This document shows, piece after piece, positions 60,312-64,000 of a DNA stretch of 64,000 nt. The notes beneath the pieces are model-generated. The model worked only from the letters and a program-made list of their open reading frames with translations. It was not told where the DNA came from and searched no databases. Positions within the stretch are counted from its first letter, which is position 1, and every line of letters starts with the position of its first letter. Source of the DNA: Adiantum capillus-veneris (taxonomy: Eukaryota; Streptophyta; Polypodiopsida; Polypodiales; Pteridaceae); assembly GCA_014529385.2 (NCBI GenBank), contig CM043963.1:98533912-98597911 (forward strand). Reading direction: 5' to 3'. The translations under genes were made by a program, and so were the position numbers.

Positions 60312-63027
60312 ATGGAGAACGCATCTTTTCCTGATGAAAACACTAATTTGAACTTACTATCCTCGGCCCCTTCATCTTTAACACTTACCCAAAGAAAGAA
60401 CACACATCATCTTCATGTTGATGTATTGCAAGAGTACGCACCGTTGCAGAAACGTAGGAGGGAGTCTTTCTTATCTCAACGGGAGGAAGAACTTAGAAGG
60501 ACAAACAAGGAACATCATTTGGATTTGTGGACCAATGGGTCTATTTATCCAAAGGATCCTATGACAAATGCGCCACCTCCCTTTGCTAATATCACTAACC
60601 TCTTACATTTCACAGGCGATGGCAAGGATGGGCTATTAGGATACACCGAACATTTGGAAATGAGAGGATTGAATGCTGAAAGGCAAAGAAACTTCCTGGC
60701 AATGGAGAACATGCAGCTGAAGAAACTTAATGAAGCATGCTCTCAAAAGATTTCATCAAACAAAGAGACAATCCAAGGCCTTGAGAAGAAGATCACAAGT
60801 TTGCGAGAGAAAGACACCGTGCTTGGTAGTCGGAAAAGAAAACGAGATCTGTGCAACCTTGAGAACATGAAGGTTGGTAGTGGTGGCCTGAAAAAACGAA
60901 TACGAGCTTTAAGGTAACTCGAAGTTTGTTTCTTCAATGTGCTTCATTAAGAAGTGGATACACTTACTTTCCTATCCATGATCATAACGCATTGTGCTTT
61001 TTTGGCAGGTCTTTATTGCATCCAAACTCGAACGGTGTAGGCTTCAATGCCGGAGTGCATTACAGCCGTCTAGTTCCAAAAGAAGTAGTTGAAGAGATGA
61101 TAACTCAGAAAAAATTTCGTAAGTTGAAAGGGAGGCTACTTACCTCCTTCATGAACGAGAATCGGCTGGAACCAATGGAAGTGCAAGCAATACTTGATGA
61201 GAGTGGCATCTCGCAGATGGGATACAGGGCACTCTTCAAAGCAATAGCTAAAAAATCTCAAAATAAACTACAGAGAGGATCATTGCTGCCAAAGCCATCA
61301 CATGTAAACGCTGCTCGCCGGCACGTAAACGATGAGGTGTTTGAGAAACTGGGGTCACCATTCCATATTGAAGCAACGTTCTTAGGCAAGGGCGGCAGAG
61401 AGGTACAGTTTAACGAGCACAACAACCTCTTCGTTGATCTTGAAGCATTGCAAAGGTATGCAGTTCACTTCTTTGACATCAGTTGAAACGAGTGCGGTGG
61501 GGTTCTCAAGTTTGTTTTGAAGCTCGACGAGTGCGAGGTCCTGAAGAACAAGAAGTTGGAGAGAGTCACCATTACCCTCATGAATAGAGCTCTAGATCCA
61601 TCAATAACGAAAGAGGATCCACGATACTTCAGCGTGCAATCAGAAAACAACATTCTATCTCTAGGATCATTTCACGTATACTTCGGTCAATCTCTGATAA
61701 CAAAAATATTGATTATTTGGTTGTTGATTTTGTGTTTTCATTTTTCACTGCAGGTTGATAAGGAAAATTTTGAAATCCTCGATTGGGTTTTTAGTCAAAC
61801 CCAAATTCCTTCTATCATCAGTGAACAAAGAAACGGAGCCGTTCTTTCAGTGGATGGATTTGGCGACTACACAGTGGAATGGCACATGGCAGGTGACTTA
61901 AAGACTCTTAAGTGTATGTACAACATAACACACAGAGCAGCTGTGGCAAATCCATGCTTATATTGCATGGCTGATGCACAATCACTTGAGAGTGTGCAAT
62001 GGATTAGAGCTCCCAACAGACATCTTCAAGATAAAACTTTTAAACCAGTGCTTGATATTCCTCTGAGTAGAGTTCACGTCTGTACACTTCATGCACTCTG
62101 TCGAATAATTGAAAAGGTGGTTCATTTGTACATATGCTTTGCATGGACATTAAAGCCAGAGAGTGAGTCGAAAAGAGTGATCAAAGCATTAGAGGGAGTG
62201 CTCTCAGACATTGGTTTGCATGGAGGCAATGTCAAAATCGAAGAGGACCCTAAGATGTCTCAAAGTCGGTACAAGGTACCAAGGAAAGCATCGATAGGCG
62301 GAGTGAAGGCAAGAAGGTTTCTTGGGTTTAGCCTCAAAGATTCAGATAGAGAAGAAAGGAGGATCCTGTTCAACAAATGGAAACAGTTACATAAAGTGGT
62401 TAAAGACACTGCTGGTGGTGGGGCAATCCAGAATCACAAAGCGAACGTGTGGAAATCACTAGATAAAATTTTCCACTACCTTGAGCAACATTCTTGGGAC
62501 CAAAGTAAGCTCACATCATTTCAAGCAGCCTTGCTGGATTGGAAAAAGGCTTACCTTACAGGGTGGGGTGGGCAACATATCACACATTACATGGTAGGTT
62601 GGCATTCTATGTATACAAAACAAAATTTTAAATTGTACTCAACTGACCATTTTGTTTTATTTCAATGCAGCACATATTGTTCAACCATGGTCCATATTTT
62701 GCCAAGACATACGGTTCACTATCAATATGGTCCACACAAGGCATGGAAAAAACCCACTACATGGCAAGAACAGGTTATTTTAAGCACACTCGGCATGGGG
62801 GAGGAAAAGAAAAGGCCAATAGCTTATTAGAGTTACACCAATGGACTTATAGACGACTAATTCATAGAGCAAGGCAGAAGGAACTTCTTAAGAGTTCAGA
62901 AATTACACAGTCTTTACAACACATCCGCAAAGAGAAGAAACAGATGGCTTGGGGAGCATCAAATGCGGTCGAGCGCCATGCGAGGTGGCGCCGTTCACGA
63001 GTCAGGAGCGGGAGAAGTTGGACCTGA
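60312..63027 (+). CDS. RNase H-fold transposase-like protein, four exons, one in-frame stop
   Basis: Exons are 60312-60913, 61009-61675, 61754-62593 and 62671-63027, joined by GT..AG introns of 95, 78 and 77 bases that keep frame, for 821 codons. The only lesion is a TGA at 61484-61486. The N-terminal 200 residues have KRRRES and SRKRKRD basic patches (nuclear signals) and a coiled coil. The middle has NECGGVLKFVLKLDE, VDGFGDYTVEWHMAGDLKTL and CLYCMAD, followed by LHALCRIIEKVVHL. The last exon has STQGMEKTHYMARTGYFKHT and HGGGKEK. The layout recalls an unnamed DDE-like family common in invertebrate genomes (inference from memory). Function unknown. Confidence 0.6.
60914..61008 (+). other. intron 1 of the 60.3-kb gene
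   Basis: GTAACT at the donor and TTTTTTGGCAG at the acceptor. Joining restores an Arg codon (AG|G) and the frame. Confidence 0.8.
61676..61753 (+). other. intron 2 of the 60.3-kb gene
   Basis: GTATAC donor, pyrimidine-rich TTTTTCACTGCAG acceptor, phase 0. The intron is open in the same frame, so readthrough would insert 26 residues. Confidence 0.75.
62594..62670 (+). other. intron 3 of the 60.3-kb gene
   Basis: GTAGGT donor and TTTCAATGCAG acceptor. Joining gives an uninterrupted THYM-HILFNHGPYFAK. Confidence 0.85.
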
Positions 63028-63954
63028 GCCCGTCGTTTTTATCCTCTTCGATGCACCTCCTTCCTCCTCACTTTGTACCTCTTCGATGTGCAAGCTCTGT
63101 AGACGAGCTCTTTCCTCTGTTGATGGCAGCATCCCTACGGGCATCATGCGTCTTCTTTCCCTCAGAAACAGCCGCTTATTGTATGAATCTAATCTTTCCG
63201 GGTCTTCAACCCCTGCAGCCAGAGCCTGAGCTATGTAGGACATGAAATATGGGGATCTGAGTGCCTGGCACCCATACCCAATGCCAAATACACGTAGAGC
63301 AAACTGTTTTTCAATCAGAATTACTCTTTCTGCATTTAGTGGGAGGGGGTGCCCACCACACAATCTTGTAATAGCTTTCATTGCAAACAGAGGGAACTTT
63401 GCATTGTCATCAGAATATTCCTTGTGGTATATTATGATCTACATAATAATTGCAATCAATTTATTAGCCGTAAGTGAGATGAGTACAATTGTCAAGTACT
63501 TGAATTTATTCTACAAACATTTTTGTGGTTGAAACGCATGATGTAGTGAGACAACGCTGCATCCTTGCCTTGGACTCCAGTGACAAGCCCTTGGCGTGAG
63601 CCTCCCGCTCTTCTAAGGAAACTATCGTCATACACTAGCACCTGGCAGCAAAAAAAATTGTTCATGATATTTTATCACTCGGCCATCTCTAATACTATAT
63701 GAATGCTCGACAAAAGTTACCATCTGATTCTCGTCCATTTTCAGCATCGACCTCCCCCATAAGTGAATAGACTGACTATTCATTACATGATCTTCTGGTG
63801 CCACGTGCCTACCCATGTTTTCCAAGCCGAGTTGTTTTGTTGTCAATTCAAACTGCTCATCTGTTGGCAAATCGGCCTCTCCGGACTTCGCCTCATTGAA
63901 CGTATCTTTAATCGGTTGCGACCCTGAAGTGAACTGTGAGTCACTCACAGCTGT
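62995..63954 (-). CDS. unrecognised multi-exon gene, 3' part, convergent with the 60.3-kb gene
   Basis: Minus-strand exons can be read as about 63954-63687, 63629-63517 and about 63440-62995, with phase-0 introns (donor GTGATA to acceptor TTGCTGCCAG, and GTTTGT to TTATTATGTAG). The protein has HLWGRSMLKMDENQMVTFVE, then DDSFLRRAGGSRQGLVTGVQ, ALSHYIMRFNH and LRVFGIGYGCQALRSPYFMS, and ends acidic with SGPTSPAPDS. The stop (62995-62997) lies inside the last exon of the plus-strand gene, so the two coding regions overlap by 33 bases. The 5' exon starts at an acceptor (GACACAG), so the gene continues beyond 64000. I recognise no family. Confidence 0.5.
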
Positions 63955-64000
63955 GTCAGCAATAAGATATTAGTCCACTGCATCATCGTCCACAAACCCA

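Noticed and set aside
61456-61482. A 27-base intron removing the TGA at 61484
   Set aside because: GTATGC..CATCAG would be far shorter than known plant introns, and the join still leaves the TGA in frame.

Overview
The window is nuclear DNA of a plant. The support is spliceosomal GT..AG introns, a plant-type ELO gene, a captured gene for a heavy-metal-associated isoprenylated plant protein (HIPP), plant-type LTR retrotransposons primed by initiator-Met tRNA, a CACTA transposon and long-ORF LINEs. A Penelope-like reverse transcriptase and very long TG/GA microsatellites suggest a large, repeat-rich, possibly seed-free plant (fern, lycophyte or bryophyte) or a gymnosperm. The lineage is inference.

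Layout. 216-3881 (-): degraded Penelope-like element bracketed by TG/CA microsatellites. 4107-5625 and 9702-11183: two copies of a microsatellite-driven modular repeat. 5685-8178 (-): gag-like debris and one long unrecognised ORF. 11285-14284 (-): LINE-A. 16100-18880: a pile of LINE 3' ends sharing a terminal palindrome. 18992-43323 (+): LINE-B with an 11-bp target duplication. LINE-B is split by a Ty3/gypsy element (19809-32656, -) and a Ty1/copia element (32846-38396, +). The gypsy element is itself split by a CACTA fragment (24516 to about 28222, +) that carries a piece of a HIPP gene. 45561-45826: MITE-like element. 46435-47283 (+): the only host-like intact gene, an ELO-family protein that has lost its histidine box. 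About 49340-59850 (+): a second, badly decayed gypsy element, interrupted by a short-LTR element (52624-58365, TSD CTTGA) with no recognisable pol. Its interior holds many small hairpins with an invariant AAG loop. 60312-63027 (+) and 62995-63954 (-): two intron-containing genes that overlap tail to tail. The first looks like an unnamed RNase H-fold transposase family; the second is unrecognised and runs off the window.

The window is therefore a stratified record of insertions. In three cases, removing an insert and one copy of its target duplication rejoins or restores the reading frame of the host element. Most coding regions are broken by single in-frame stops rather than frameshifts.
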